Shown: one piece after another, positions 50,937 through 64,000 of the stretch
Layout: every line of letters begins with the position of its first letter
Numbering within the stretch: position 1 is the stretch's first letter
Assembly: GCF_002234675.1 (NCBI RefSeq)
Contig: NC_019872.2
Location: 13,761,950 to 13,825,949, forward strand
Reading direction: 5' to 3'
Source: Oryzias latipes
Taxonomy: Eukaryota > Chordata > Actinopteri > Beloniformes > Adrianichthyidae
DNA length: 64,000 nucleotides
Notes under the pieces: model-generated
Databases searched by the model: none
Told to the model about the DNA's origin: nothing
Seen by the model: the letters and a program-made list of their open reading frames with translations, nothing else
Made by a program: the position numbers and the translations under genes

Positions 50937-51290
50937 CCTGCCGTCATCCCGCCGCGGCGCTCATCCTCCTGGACAGAAAAGTCGGAAACGGCCGACGCTG
51001 CGGAGCGAGAGTCGGTTCGGTTTCCAGCGCGTCGTCAGCGAACGCGACGGATCATCGCTGCTCTGTTTGAGTTCTGACCAGCTGCGTCGGTCCGAGTCAG
51101 CACGAAGGCTTATGGTTCCATCGGAACCGACTCCCCCCCACCCCCTATTTCTGGGCCACGGGCGACCTCAGAGGAGCCCGGCGTTAGCCTCACATGATGG
51201 TGGTTCCTCCTCCTTGCTGCGAACTCCTCTGCCCGCCTACCTCGGTTCCGATCGTCCGAGACTGCAGGCGGCTCCACTTTAGACCGAATC
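50737..51290 (-). promoter_or_regulatory. CpG-rich brd8 promoter region and first intron
   Basis: GC-rich and CpG-dense sequence surrounds the first coding exon (50918-50936), in sharp contrast to the AT-rich flanks. This is expected for a vertebrate CpG-island promoter. The transcription start should lie between 50937 and about 51280. Confidence 0.6.
50791..50817. repeat. (CTG)9 triplet repeat, CAG on the brd8 strand
   Basis: Nine uninterrupted CTG units, followed by CGG, in the 187 bp first intron of brd8, about 100 bp downstream of exon 1. Confidence 0.95.
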
Positions 51291-51299
51291 ACAGTTAAC

Positions 51300-53640
51300 C
51301 CTCAACAGATCTGACAATATCAGACAAGACTGAGTTTTACAGACATTTTTACACAAGTACGGCAATATTAGTCTTGTGAGAAAATAAAATAAGTAAACTA
51401 ATTTGTAAAAAATTTCTATATGCATTAAATAAAAATACATTATTTGCTTTTATGTTTTACTTTACATTTAAAAAAATAAATGTCACTGCAAGCAAATATA
51501 AGGAAAAACTAATTTTAATCAATACAAAAAGTATAAGTTCATCATGTGTGTTTGATGGTGCTGATCCATTCATCATTCACCTATGACTAAGTGTTCAACC
51601 ACTGCAAAGTAGAACAACTGGTTTTCTGTTTAGTGTGATGCAGCAAACTAAAACATCCACTATGATATACTAGACACACACTCACATATTTGCATGACAT
51701 GATCTCATTTGTTTGGGCTAAGATATGGCTTACGGGGTCTGCAACCTGAGGCTCTGGAGTCACATGTTGCTCATTAGCTTTGAAGAAAAATGCGAACAAT
51801 TTGAATAAATAATGGATTTAGCTATGGTTATTCATTTTTCAAAAGTTTATTTGGTTTTTCGTTTCTGTTTAGATGTTTAACATGTCAGATAACTGAGCTA
51901 AATGAGGATTTAAGGTTTAATATTAGAGAAGCTGAAAGCATATGTTCAAGCTGCTGTTCAAAGTTCTTAATGTCTATAATAGCATGTACCTGTATAGATT
52001 AGGTCATATTTGGATTCTACACCAATGTTGTCATGTTTATATTTAATAGTAAAAAGGAGAAAAGGGATCAAGGAGCTTCAAAGTCGTAAAGATAGAAAAT
52101 TCCATGTAAACTGACTTTCTTACATTTTTAATTTTAGTAAATCTGCTGCAGCAGGAGGATCTTATTTGACCACATGGTGTATTATATTGTGAAAGGAACT
52201 TGCTTGTCCAGCAGTCAAAAATAAACAGTTAAAAGTGTTATATATAGAAAAATGTTATTGTAGATATTTGAAAGCTACTTTTTGTAAAAATACACATGAA
52301 CAAAGTGTTTCTTTCTAAACTGAGGTGGGAGTTTGTGGCAGTCGCTGGGTTTTAGTTTATAAGAAACTGGACCAAATAGTGTTAAAGGTTCCAGACGACA
52401 GTCTAGATGAAATAAAATTAACAGTTGGCTGACCTATCCTCCTGTCATCTCATCCCTCTACCGTACCGGGGCTGCAGAGCAGGTTAAGATTGGTGAATAT
52501 GTATCTTATTTTTCTATTTAACAATGTATACAGTTATTTTTTCTTTTCTTAAAAAAATTATTTAAAACAGCTCTATTACTGCTTGAAAACTGTACAAACT
52601 GGATAGAAATCACAATTTGAGATGCAGGTGTGTTGCTGTAAAATTGTGGAATGGAAACTTTTTATTTTTATTTACTAATTTTCCAGCACGAGCGTGCCAA
52701 CATGGGGATCCTGTCATGATGTAACAAAAACACTATAGCTGCAGGAAAGGCATTGTTCTTCCTTCAACCTGACATGTTTAAGGTTTCAAAATAGAACAGT
52801 GCCAGAGGCTCTGCAAAAGTTGTTTGTCTTAACTTCTGAAGCTGGAAATCATTGAAAATTAAACATGAAACATTATATTCCTCAAACAACTTTGAATCAA
52901 GTGTGTTCTTCTGCTACTGTGTAAAACTTTGGAGTGCTTAACAGAATGTCTATAAAGGTTGCACAGATATTTTTCTGTTTAAAAAATATGCATTTTGCAA
53001 ACTTTAAAAATCTTGAAAATCATCTGAAAAGTTGTATTTTTGTTATATCTTTTATGAATTATGTCCTTAGATTTTTTTTAAACTAAGTATGCAAACTGGG
53101 TTTAAGAAAGCTACATAAAGTAATATAAAAAAGTAATGTTTTTTCTTCTCGCTGCCCCTTCCAATCCTTTGCTTTGCAGTTAGTGCTAAATGCATTTGTG
53201 TATTTTTATTAAAAAGACCACGAGGTGCAGTGCAAGTGAGATGTTTGTTGGTGTAGGAGTTAACACTCTCCCAGCTCTTTTGAGAAATCCTATTTATAGT
53301 TTTATTCTATGTCTTAACACTTTGGAGAATTAAATCATTCTAAGCCTCGCCAGCATCAGGCACAATATCAGTCTCCAATTTGGAGGTTCTGCTATGGACG
53401 CCTTTTTGAGCCCTTCAATTTTTAAGCTCTTAATTTTTTTATGTTTTAGTTGAATTATTCCCACTGTATGACTTGTGCTTTGTTTGTTGTGTTGACATTT
53501 GGACCATCAGTTGTCTTGCATTTTGTGCAGTTTTGGGTGTTGTGTGAAAGAATTGTGTGTGACATAGTGTACTGTCACAACAGCAACAACAAAATAAACT
53601 AAATCAAAGCAGTGAAGCAGTTTTAATTAAAGAATCATCT
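51300..53640. other. Intergenic AT-rich region
   Basis: I see no gene here. A repeat block at about 51735-51780 (GGGTCTGCAACCTGAGGCTC) is shared with 20430-20490 and is a relic of a common fish hAT-like repeat. Confidence 0.6.
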
Positions 53641-53663
53641 CTCCCAGCATTTATTTAGAAGGA

Positions 53664-53855
53664 CAGTGGTTAGTGACATAGATGTCTGGCTGGAGGATTG
53701 TTGGCATCTGACCGTCCACTAGTGATCGTCTGTATTTTCTCCACTGTGGTGCCCTGGAACGCCCACCTTCCAGTGGACTTGCTCAGCAGCATCAAGTTGA
53801 TCTGTGGTGGAAGTGGAAAGTTCCTTGCTATGTACGTAACTTGCTGTGAAGGAAA
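53664..53855 (-). CDS. Unassigned terminal exon with poly(A) signal
   Basis: On the minus strand a good acceptor (pyrimidine-poor, CCTTCACAG) is followed by an open frame of about 62 codons (QVTYIARNFPLPPQINLMLL ... PPARHLCH) that ends in a TAG or TAA-type stop at the lower edge. An AATAAA follows about 15-20 bases later (complement of 53650-53656). The length, splice acceptor, plausible composition and adjacent poly(A) signal suggest the last exon of a gene running leftwards. I do not recognise the family and could not find convincing upstream exons between 53860 and 55800. A processed or decayed fragment is the alternative. Confidence 0.4.
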
Positions 53856-53869
53856 AAACATACATACCA

Positions 53870-54880
53870 AGTGAGTTCCCCCTTAGCAGAACTCAATCAA
53901 TAGAGTTAAGCAGGCTAAAACGGCAAATTTGTCTCCATTTGCACAGATTTATCACTTACTAGCTAACACTTGTATATATTTTTGATTTTTTTTTAAAGAA
54001 GCTACATTAGACTTTAGCACTTTGCATATAAACATAATGATATAACAGACAGTGCACTATTTTTTGTTTTTTTATATGCAATAATTCTTCTTGGGTTGAC
54101 ATTTTTTTTATTCTGTCATGTGACATTAAAGTGATATCAATGAAAGAAAAATATACTGTACTATCTTAAAGTTTGAGAAATCAATTTCAAAGTTATGATT
54201 AAAAAGTTGTGGTCTTGGCAACAGAGGTTGCCTTTAGTTTGTTGTTGTTGTTTTAAGTAGCTTTTCTTTTTATGCAGTCAAGTGTTTCCCATGTAAAGAA
54301 ACCGATTATTACAGAGGATCAAATGTTAATTAGGGACTTGACATTTAACTCCACGCCACTTTACCCCCCGCAGCTCTGAGAACTCACAGCATCCCTACAG
54401 GAAACTGCAGGAGCCTTAAAAAGGACACGATTGCAGAAGGAAAACTCACACCCTTACAAAAACGGAATCATTTATCGCACAAATTAACACGGACATTTTC
54501 TGTTTTTATCTGATTACCTTTAACATGTTTCTGATCATTATATTCAAAATATTTATTATGTATATATTGTGAATTAATGCTAGATTGCAAAAAGAAAAAA
54601 TACATTTTCTAAGCATTACAGTAAAGAAGACATGGAGTTTTTTAATGAAATATAACCTCCTGAAATTTACTTGCCCAAAAAACTTGATTTTAAAATCAAA
54701 CTATTAAATATTAATATATTAATAATGAATCAACATATAAATTTGCAAAGTTTGGTTATTTTAGTAATCCTTCACTTCTATGTAAACTACATGAGCAGCA
54801 TTCAGATGCACGCTGATCTGATTCTTTCATTTTTCCATTCCTATTGAGTTTGACTTTTAATGCCACACAATTTGTGCATT

Positions 54881-54967
<87 letters not shown>

Positions 54968-55846
54968 ATTTCCTGTATAATCGTAAGTGAAGGTCTAATA
55001 AAGACCAAACAGCTGAAGGTCACACCACATGTTGCCCTTTACTGCTGCACAGAGCCCATCCTGGAGGCAGAGCCAGTAATTATCTGAAGGAGGGAACCTC
55101 TTCCAGCCTTCCTCCTCATCTTTTCCTCACGTTGTTTGTTACAGTAAGTTGGAACGGCAGACCTTCCTGAAAACAGACCTACTTTTACTCCAAGAGTCCA
55201 GTGCTGGTCAGACCCTTTTTTGCGGTGAGTAGAGGAAATCTTGACAGATTGAACAGTTTATTTTTGGTGCAAATGGGAGTTGCATCAGATTGTAAATCTC
55301 TGTTGTCTGTGTGCTGATTTTATCACCATATGTCACAAATGTATTGCACTGGCACACAGAAGTGTGAGGATGGTGGGGGGATCTGTTGACCAGAAACTGG
55401 CAAAGTAAAGAAATAGTCTCATTAAAGGAGTCTTACAGTCAAAAGGATCTTGTAGATGTTTTTGCAGCTGCATAGACAGAATGATGCAAACATAGCACCG
55501 ACTTAACTTTAATTATCTGGTGTATCGCTTGTATTGAAAGTAGAGAGTCCGTGCAAATTGTGCATTCTCTCTGGGTAGGCGGATTCCCCCGCCCTCCCCA
55601 GGGAAGGCTGCTCTGCCTCCGCTCCTCTGCCCTCCTCCTTTGAGACCTTCCCTGCACCACCTGCAGCTGAGACCCAGGGAGCAGAATTAACAAGCAAATT
55701 GAAACAGACTCCAACCAGTGTTGAAGATCCTTTTAATGATATGTTGCTCATTAAGTCGGGCTCTTTGTTGTTTTTGTTTTTCTGCACCAGAAAATCCAGT
55801 CTAGCTTGCTGCAGGCTGACTGACATTAGTGGCAGGACAAAGCAGG
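53870..55846. other. Spacer and gng8 upstream region
   Basis: AT-rich sequence with a long TA microsatellite. GC-richer segments at 54990-55225 and 55560-55690, the former followed by a GTGAGT donor at 55225, could be non-coding first exons or promoter of gng8. That assignment is an inference. Confidence 0.4.
54883..54962. repeat. (TA)40 microsatellite
   Basis: About 80 bp of uninterrupted TA repeat. Confidence 0.97.
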
Positions 55847-56291
55847 ATGTCCAACAATATGGCCAAGATTGCAGATGCTAGGAAGACAGTGGAGCAACTG
55901 AAACTTGAGGTCAACATAGAGAGGATGATGGTGAGTCATCGCATGACGGAAATGCAAAGTAGAGTAAAAAAAAAAGTCAGCATGAACAATAGTTTTTTTT
56001 TGGCTGTGCTAGTTTCTATAATTGTATATGGATTTAAATAATAAAAAAACCCCTCTTTATCCAGCATCCTGTCTATAGAGAAATTCTTAAAAGTGTGCAT
56101 GATTTACGTATTCTTCACTTCCAATACCTTCTCTGTCCCAAAAAAACACATTTTTTGTGCAGGTGTCTAAAGCCGCAGCTGAGCTGATGGCCTACTGTGA
56201 ATCTCACGCCAAAGAGGACCCACTGGTGACACCAGTACCTTCCTCAGAAAACCCTTTTCGAGAAAAGAAGCTTTTCTGTGTCATTCTGTGA
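55847..56291 (+). CDS. gng8: Guanine nucleotide-binding protein gamma subunit 8, two coding exons
   Basis: Gamma subunit of heterotrimeric G proteins; it pairs with a beta subunit at the inner face of the plasma membrane. Exons 55847-55930 and 56163-56291 join after codon 28 and give 70 aa, the usual length of GNG8. The N-terminal coiled helix ([20 protein letters not shown]) and the [19 protein letters not shown] and [10 protein letters not shown] segments match GNG8 better than GNG2, 3, 4 or 7. The last four residues, CVIL, form a CAAX box ending in Leu, which predicts geranylgeranylation. A poly(A) signal AATAAA lies at 56412-56417. The ATG has A at -5 and G at -3 and sits just after the splice-like leader. 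Confidence 0.95.
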
Positions 56292-56880
56292 CCCCTCAGA
56301 CCCCCAAAGTGGACATGTAGCACAAAAATAACTTCTTTTTTTTTTAGGTTTCAGTGCAAATCAAGGCGGTACTTTTGAGTCGATCCATACAAGAGAAAAG
56401 GTAGAGACGGCAATAAAGCTTTATTAAACAAGGGTGCAAAGTTTATTTAAACAGCACTGCTGCCTGTACTTGTGCACACAGTTTACTTATTAACCAAATA
56501 GCATATAAAAGCCTTTTATGCTTAAAGGCTTGTGGACAATTACAAAAGCATTTTACATTTTGCAGTTCTTATTTTTAAAGAAAAAATGTAATAAACTGTG
56601 TTTTCCAGCCAGGTGTCTGTGCTTTAAGGTCTTTTTTTTTTATATATATTGATAAGCGGAATATTTGTGATCTGCAACCTGTGTTTTATTAATTCAAATT
56701 AAAAAAACTGATATAAGAAAAAGGTCAGATCTGAGAGTGAGTGTCTTCTTTCTGCCAGTTCCCCAAACTGCCTTCAGTCAAGTCAGTCTCGGGCCACCTC
56801 GCTTTATTTCAGCTGCGCCTTTTACAGCTTCCTCCTCTTGCGAACCATGGATTCATTTATCTTCTTCCCCTTTCCTCCTC

Positions 56881-56898
56881 ACGCACGCACGCACGCAG
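56881..56898. repeat. ACGC tetranucleotide repeat
   Basis: Four units of CACG/ACGC between gng8 and the unassigned exons. Confidence 0.85.
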
Positions 56899-57189
56899 CT
56901 CCCTCTCGAAGACAGGAGCGTGCAGCTGCAGGGACGGCGATTCACAAGTTCCAGGCCGCTACAAACTGTGATATAACAGATAATAGTAACCCAATAGTGG
57001 CGCAGATTTTTCCCCCGCTGCCGCCACCGCATTAGGCGTACCGCACCACAGTCATAGGGTCGTGAAAATGCAGTATGTAGAAAATATGGTAATAGGCAAA
57101 GAGCCGCGTGTTCTCCACCCCTGCCCAGAGGGATTGGCCTCAAACGGTCACAGATGGATGGGTGTGGCTTTGTGCTGACACTGTGCAGG

Positions 57190-58124
57190 TTAGAGGAGCG
57201 CACGACAGGTGTGCAGGTTTACACAGAGAACGGAGCTCCTGTGAGGCACCTGTCTGCTAATAACCACACAGGTATCCTTTGGGGGAAAGCACCAACCAAG
57301 AGTGTAAGTTATTTTCATGTTTGTCTCTGCAGAAACTCTACCCTAACAGGGAATATCTGCTAACAAACACCTTTGCCGGTATGTTGGAAAGTGTGTTGTT
57401 GAGTGAAATATGAAAGGAGGAAAAGTTGCTGCATAAAAGAAAAATAAATATATATATTAAGTGATTTTATTCAGGAAATTTATTTTGAGACGTTTTATTG
57501 CAAGCGCAACTATTATTTGGTAAATTTCTTAGACTTAAGTCGCTCATTATTTATAATGTTTTTGGATTTGCTTTTGAGCGGCGCTACGTCATCAGGCGTT
57601 GTGCGCGTGCGCTGCGGCGTTAGAGGAGAGCGGCCCGGTGTGTTCACGTTTCAGAAGCAAATCCTTGTATAACTGAAAGCGCGACAAAAAGAAAGTTCCT
57701 GAAACAAGTCCAGACTTTAATTTGTCTCGAGGAAACGAGCTTCACGTGAAGTCAAACTGGCCCAGTCAGGAAAAACTAGTCTAACAGACCAAAAGTAATG
57801 TTCAACGGAGCTTTATTACACCCAGCCTTCAAAACAACAATAAATTTGACCACAACATTGACTGTAACACAAAAATATAACGATCCAATTTTAAATGGCT
57901 TCAATTGATTCCCCCCCTCCCATTTTATTTCACGGAATTTTATATATTTTAGTCACGTGTTTTTCCTGAAATGTCATTTTCTCCCCTCCTTGTATCTTTA
58001 CTAACCAAACAGACCAGTTTGAATTTGAATGCCACATTTACAACTCAAATGAGATTGTGGGCTGTATTGAGGGAAAAAAAATCTGGCAGGTGGATACAAA
58101 GACCAACATGTTTGACACTGGAGG
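57190..58124 (+). pseudogene. Coding-like exons of an unrecognised gene, truncated by a repeat
   Basis: Three segments join in one frame. Segment A is about 57190-57240, after acceptor CTGTGCAG, reading RTTGVQVYTENGAP to donor GTGAGG. Segment B is 57333-57378, after CTCTGCAG, reading KLYPNREYLLTNTFA to donor GTATGT. Segment C is 58011-58124, after CCAAACAG, reading DQFEFECHIYNSNEIVGCIE and then KIWQVDTKTNMFDTGG. Each segment is open in only one frame that links to the next, which is unlikely by chance. The right end of C runs directly into a transposon fragment (GGTGTAACGATTC), so the downstream part is missing or displaced. The family is not recognised and no start codon is identified. Alternatives are a live gene with further exons or a non-functional fragment. 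Confidence 0.4.
57585..57660. promoter_or_regulatory. CpG-dense promoter-like patch with NRF1- and CRE-like sites
   Basis: A short GC island contains TACGTCATCA (CRE-like) and TGTGCGCGTGCGCTGCG (NRF1-like). It could drive tmem45b or the unassigned exons. The call rests on composition and motif resemblance only. Confidence 0.35.
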
Positions 58125-58215
58125 TGTAACGATTCTTTTTAACAACAATGAATTTCATATACGGTAATTTGTGGTTTCTGAAATGAGTCATAGTCAATAT
58201 TGGTTATTCTTATTT
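58124..58215. mobile_element. Fragment of the GGTGTAAC hAT-like element
   Basis: GGTGTAACGATTCTTTTTAA and the following TTTCATATA match the complement of the right end of the 49840-50535 copy. Confidence 0.6.
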
Positions 58216-59560
58216 ATTTATTTATTTCATTTCATTTTCATTCATTCATTTTTAAATGAATCTTATGAATCTTTTTTACACAAGAGGTGTGTATTTGTAT
58301 AAACTCATTTTTTGTATTTGAGGCTACAATTTACTATATTAATTGTGTTTTTATACATTTCTTGTTGGGCCGAACGGGAAAAAAAAGAAGAAAAAAAGGA
58401 GAGAGGATGTTTGAGATGGGGGATAATAGTAAAGAAGAAAGATGAGGAAAAACATGTGTATGTCAACAGCGTGGAGCCTGTCCACAGACACACTCAGATA
58501 TTACAAACATACTGTTGGCTCCAAAAATCTTCCAACGCATGTATGTCAACACATACACATCGCCTATACAGCTCACACGCACATATTTATACATAAAAAC
58601 AAACAAACACACAAACACGTCAAGCAGATATGATTCTGTCAGGCATACTATTTGTGCAAAGGTGAGGTGGCACTTGTGCTCAGGTGAGTGACTACTGTGG
58701 TGGATGTTGGAATGATCCAATTACATCATGATGCAATGTAAAAAATAAAAAACGTAAAACAGAGGGGGAGTACTCGTCACCCCCACACCAAGACCCCTGC
58801 TAAAGCAACAGTGACAGCCAGGGTCCTCCAGACCCCAGCGCAGGAAAGCAGATCGTGGGGAATCCGCCCGTTGGGCTACCCAACATCAGCCCCCAAGACC
58901 AAGGCCAAAAGGACCTGCACAGGGGTCCCCAGCGCCAGAGCGCAGGGGGGCACAGGACCACGGAGAGTGAAAGGCCCAGACCTGCCAGAGAGCAGCCCTC
59001 CCGCCACGCCAGTATATTGGTTCACGCTTTTCTTTAAAGTAAATAGAGGAAAAGGCAACCGCCTTCTTTTGCAAACTGAAATGCGCACATTTCTTCTAAT
59101 CTGCGCGTCTGTTTTTTTTAGAATTTTTTTTTTAGTGCAGCGTGGGGCGGGATTTCTGTTCAGAAGGAGTTTCTTAGAGCTGCACATCGGAAAACCGCTA
59201 AAGGGATAACATGTCAACTCACTTCGCATACCAAACAAAGGTACCACTAACAAAGAAATAATGCAGCAAGGCTGTTTCGTGCTGTGCGTCAGGGAGTATA
59301 ACATTGTAACTAGGGGTGTAAGCAATCATTTTGAACAATCTGATTCCCTGACCTAAAATTGATTCATGTATATTATGCAGGCTGCATCCCAGGAATGTAC
59401 AAATTCTCATCTGGTTTTCTTGCATGAGTCTTTACATAAAGGACGTAAACTTAAGTTATGATTCTGTACTTTAAACTGAAAGCTATGAAGAACCAGTCTG
59501 AGGGACAGGCTTTGTATTTATGGTATGACTAAGCCATGCTGTGTCTCCTTTTGTTTTTAG
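58216..59560. other. Spacer upstream of tmem45b
   Basis: AT-rich at both ends, with an anomalous GC-rich, C-rich block at about 58770-59030 that has no consistent frame and resembles part of a dispersed element. A second fragment of the GGTGTAAC repeat lies at 59309-59420. No gene is seen, although the tmem45b 5' exon(s) must lie somewhere upstream of 59561. Confidence 0.5.
59309..59420. mobile_element. Second fragment of the GGTGTAAC hAT-like element
   Basis: AGGGGTGTAAGCAATC is followed by TTTTGAACAATCTGATTC, which is shared with the complement of 50430-50455. It appears internally deleted. Confidence 0.55.
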
Positions 59561-59568
59561 GCCAAACA

Positions 59569-63023
<3,455 letters not shown>

Positions 63024-63033
63024 GAAGAGTGAA

Positions 63034-63599
63034 GTTCTTTGTTCAGCTGTACTGAAAGCTGGTTTAACTCTGCTTGTCCCCAAACTCCTGCTGCATCTGT
63101 GTGACGTCTGCCAATTTGCACGATATTATTTACATTTTTTCTTAATAAAACCACAATAAATCATAAATCACATTGAATGTATATTTGCAATTATTGAAAT
63201 GCAAATGAAAGAAAAACAAGAATTCAGACTCAAACGAAAATAAACCTGACACTTTAAGTGAAACAAATTGGTCAGACCATTAAAAGAGAACAGATCTTCA
63301 ACTTATTGCAGCAAAATACAAGATAGCAAAGTCCTATTGTTATATTAAAGGCTAATTTAACAGTTTAATATTTACAAAGTTCCAGTTAATAATTACAATT
63401 AAAGTAAAACTCAAGAGTTTCATAATACACCTGAACAAATTCGGATTCTTCCTGAACCTTAGACTGATGGAACATCCTGGAAACGACGTTTGCTGCCGGA
63501 AATCTTTCCTGAAAATAACTTGAAAACTCCAGTTTTAGTCAAAAACACTACAGCTAAAACAAGAACTCTAAAAGCACCAGGCTGAATGATGAAAGGAAA
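63034..63599. other. Convergent 3'UTRs of tmem45b and nfrkb
   Basis: The AT-rich spacer between the two stop codons is about 570 bp, so the trailers of the two genes nearly meet. Poly(A) signals for tmem45b are at 63144 and 63155. On the minus strand only weak ATTAAA-type signals are seen, near 63364-63379. Confidence 0.5.
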
Positions 63600-64000
63600 T
63601 CAGTTCTGGGGGGCAGGTGGGGGATCAGGTGCGGGTTTGTGGGAAGGGGCTGTCGTGACAACAACTGTTGACAGAGATTTCGGAGATCCGGTGGCTATGT
63701 GCTGCTGGAGCTGCTGAGTCGGGATTGTTTGAATCCGAACCTTAAAAAAAAAAAAAAAGCACAGTTACAAGTTTGCATTTCAGTCAAAAAACAGAACGAT
63801 TTGGCTGAGTGATGTAACAAAAACCTACAGAAAAAAATATGAATATTGTTATAATGAAACAGGCAAGTTGTTTATGTTTATGTCTTTATCTCACATCGGC
63901 GTCATGTACAAACCTGTGTGGCCTGTCCTTGCTGCTGAAGCTGCTGGAACTGTTGAGCTGTGACAAAACTGACCGGTTTGTTTCCAGCTATGAGCTTGGT
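63600..64000 (-). CDS. nfrkb: NFRKB, INO80 complex subunit: last two exons, partial
   Basis: C-terminal part of nuclear factor related to kappa-B-binding protein (INO80G), a subunit of the nuclear INO80 chromatin remodeller. The gene continues beyond the right edge. The exon at 63914-64000 (cut by the window) reads AGNKPVSFVTAQQFQQLQQQ and ends at a GTTTGT donor. The terminal exon, 63740-63600, reads VRIQTIPTQQLQQHIATG, then LSTVVVTTAPSHKPAPD, and stops TGA at 63602-63600. Both match the NFRKB C-terminus as I recall it (VRIQT... STVVVTTAPS). Convergent position next to tmem45b agrees with the human TMEM45B-NFRKB pair. Confidence 0.88.

Noticed and set aside
50737-51282. 181-codon plus-strand frame over the brd8 promoter
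   Set aside because: GC-rich sequence opens all frames; leucine and arginine runs come from the CTG tract. No homology seen.
54883-54962. TA run as an origin or regulatory switch
   Set aside because: A plain dinucleotide microsatellite is sufficient explanation.
57241-57302. Extending unassigned segment A to the GTAAGT at 57303
   Set aside because: It would leave an intron of about 30 bp, too short for vertebrate splicing. The GTGAGG donor at 57241 gives about 92 bp in the same phase.
58811-59325. Open frames of 132-149 codons at 58.8-59.3 kb
   Set aside because: They come from the C-rich repeat-like block; no start context, splice sites or family match.

Overview
The window is nuclear DNA from a ray-finned fish, most likely a percomorph teleost. 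Genes are split by AT-rich introns with GT-AG borders, the encoded proteins match vertebrate families, and the spacers are full of short DNA transposons and tRNA-derived SINEs typical of teleosts. There is no bacterial or viral gene content. Coding models were built by hand from splice sites and reading phase. The four complete multi-exon models with intact family-type ends sum to multiples of three: 1563, 1173, 2508 and 213 nt.

Layout. (1) 2.2-30.9 kb, + strand: a 14-exon calcineurin catalytic subunit, closest to PPP3CA. (2) 32.8-41.3 kb, + strand: an 8-exon ER-membrane J-protein, dnajc18. (3) 50.9-43.3 kb, - strand: a 20-exon brd8, a NuA4/TIP60 bromodomain subunit, tail to tail with dnajc18. 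(4) 53.66-53.86 kb, - strand: an isolated terminal exon with a poly(A) signal that I cannot assign. (5) 55.8-56.3 kb, + strand: the two coding exons of gng8, a G-protein gamma subunit. (6) 57.2-58.1 kb, + strand: three coding-like exons of an unrecognised gene, cut off by a transposon fragment. (7) 59.6-63.0 kb, + strand: five coding exons of tmem45b with a one-base frameshift at the extreme C-terminus. (8) 63.6-64.0 kb, - strand: the last two exons of nfrkb, convergent with tmem45b as I recall for human 11q24.

The genes do not form a pathway. They are ordinary housekeeping or signalling genes. The most informative unusual material is in repeats and gene edges: a transposon nested inside another with a clean target duplication; a family of about 0.5-0.6 kb elements, of which at least four copies keep the first ~25 codons of the same lost transposon gene; a 1.03 kb hAT-type element 30 bp from a dnajc18 splice acceptor; a GC-AG intron in brd8; the tmem45b frameshift; and two orphan coding stretches. 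I found no clearly new biological system; the nearest candidate is the transposon family with a conserved ORF start.
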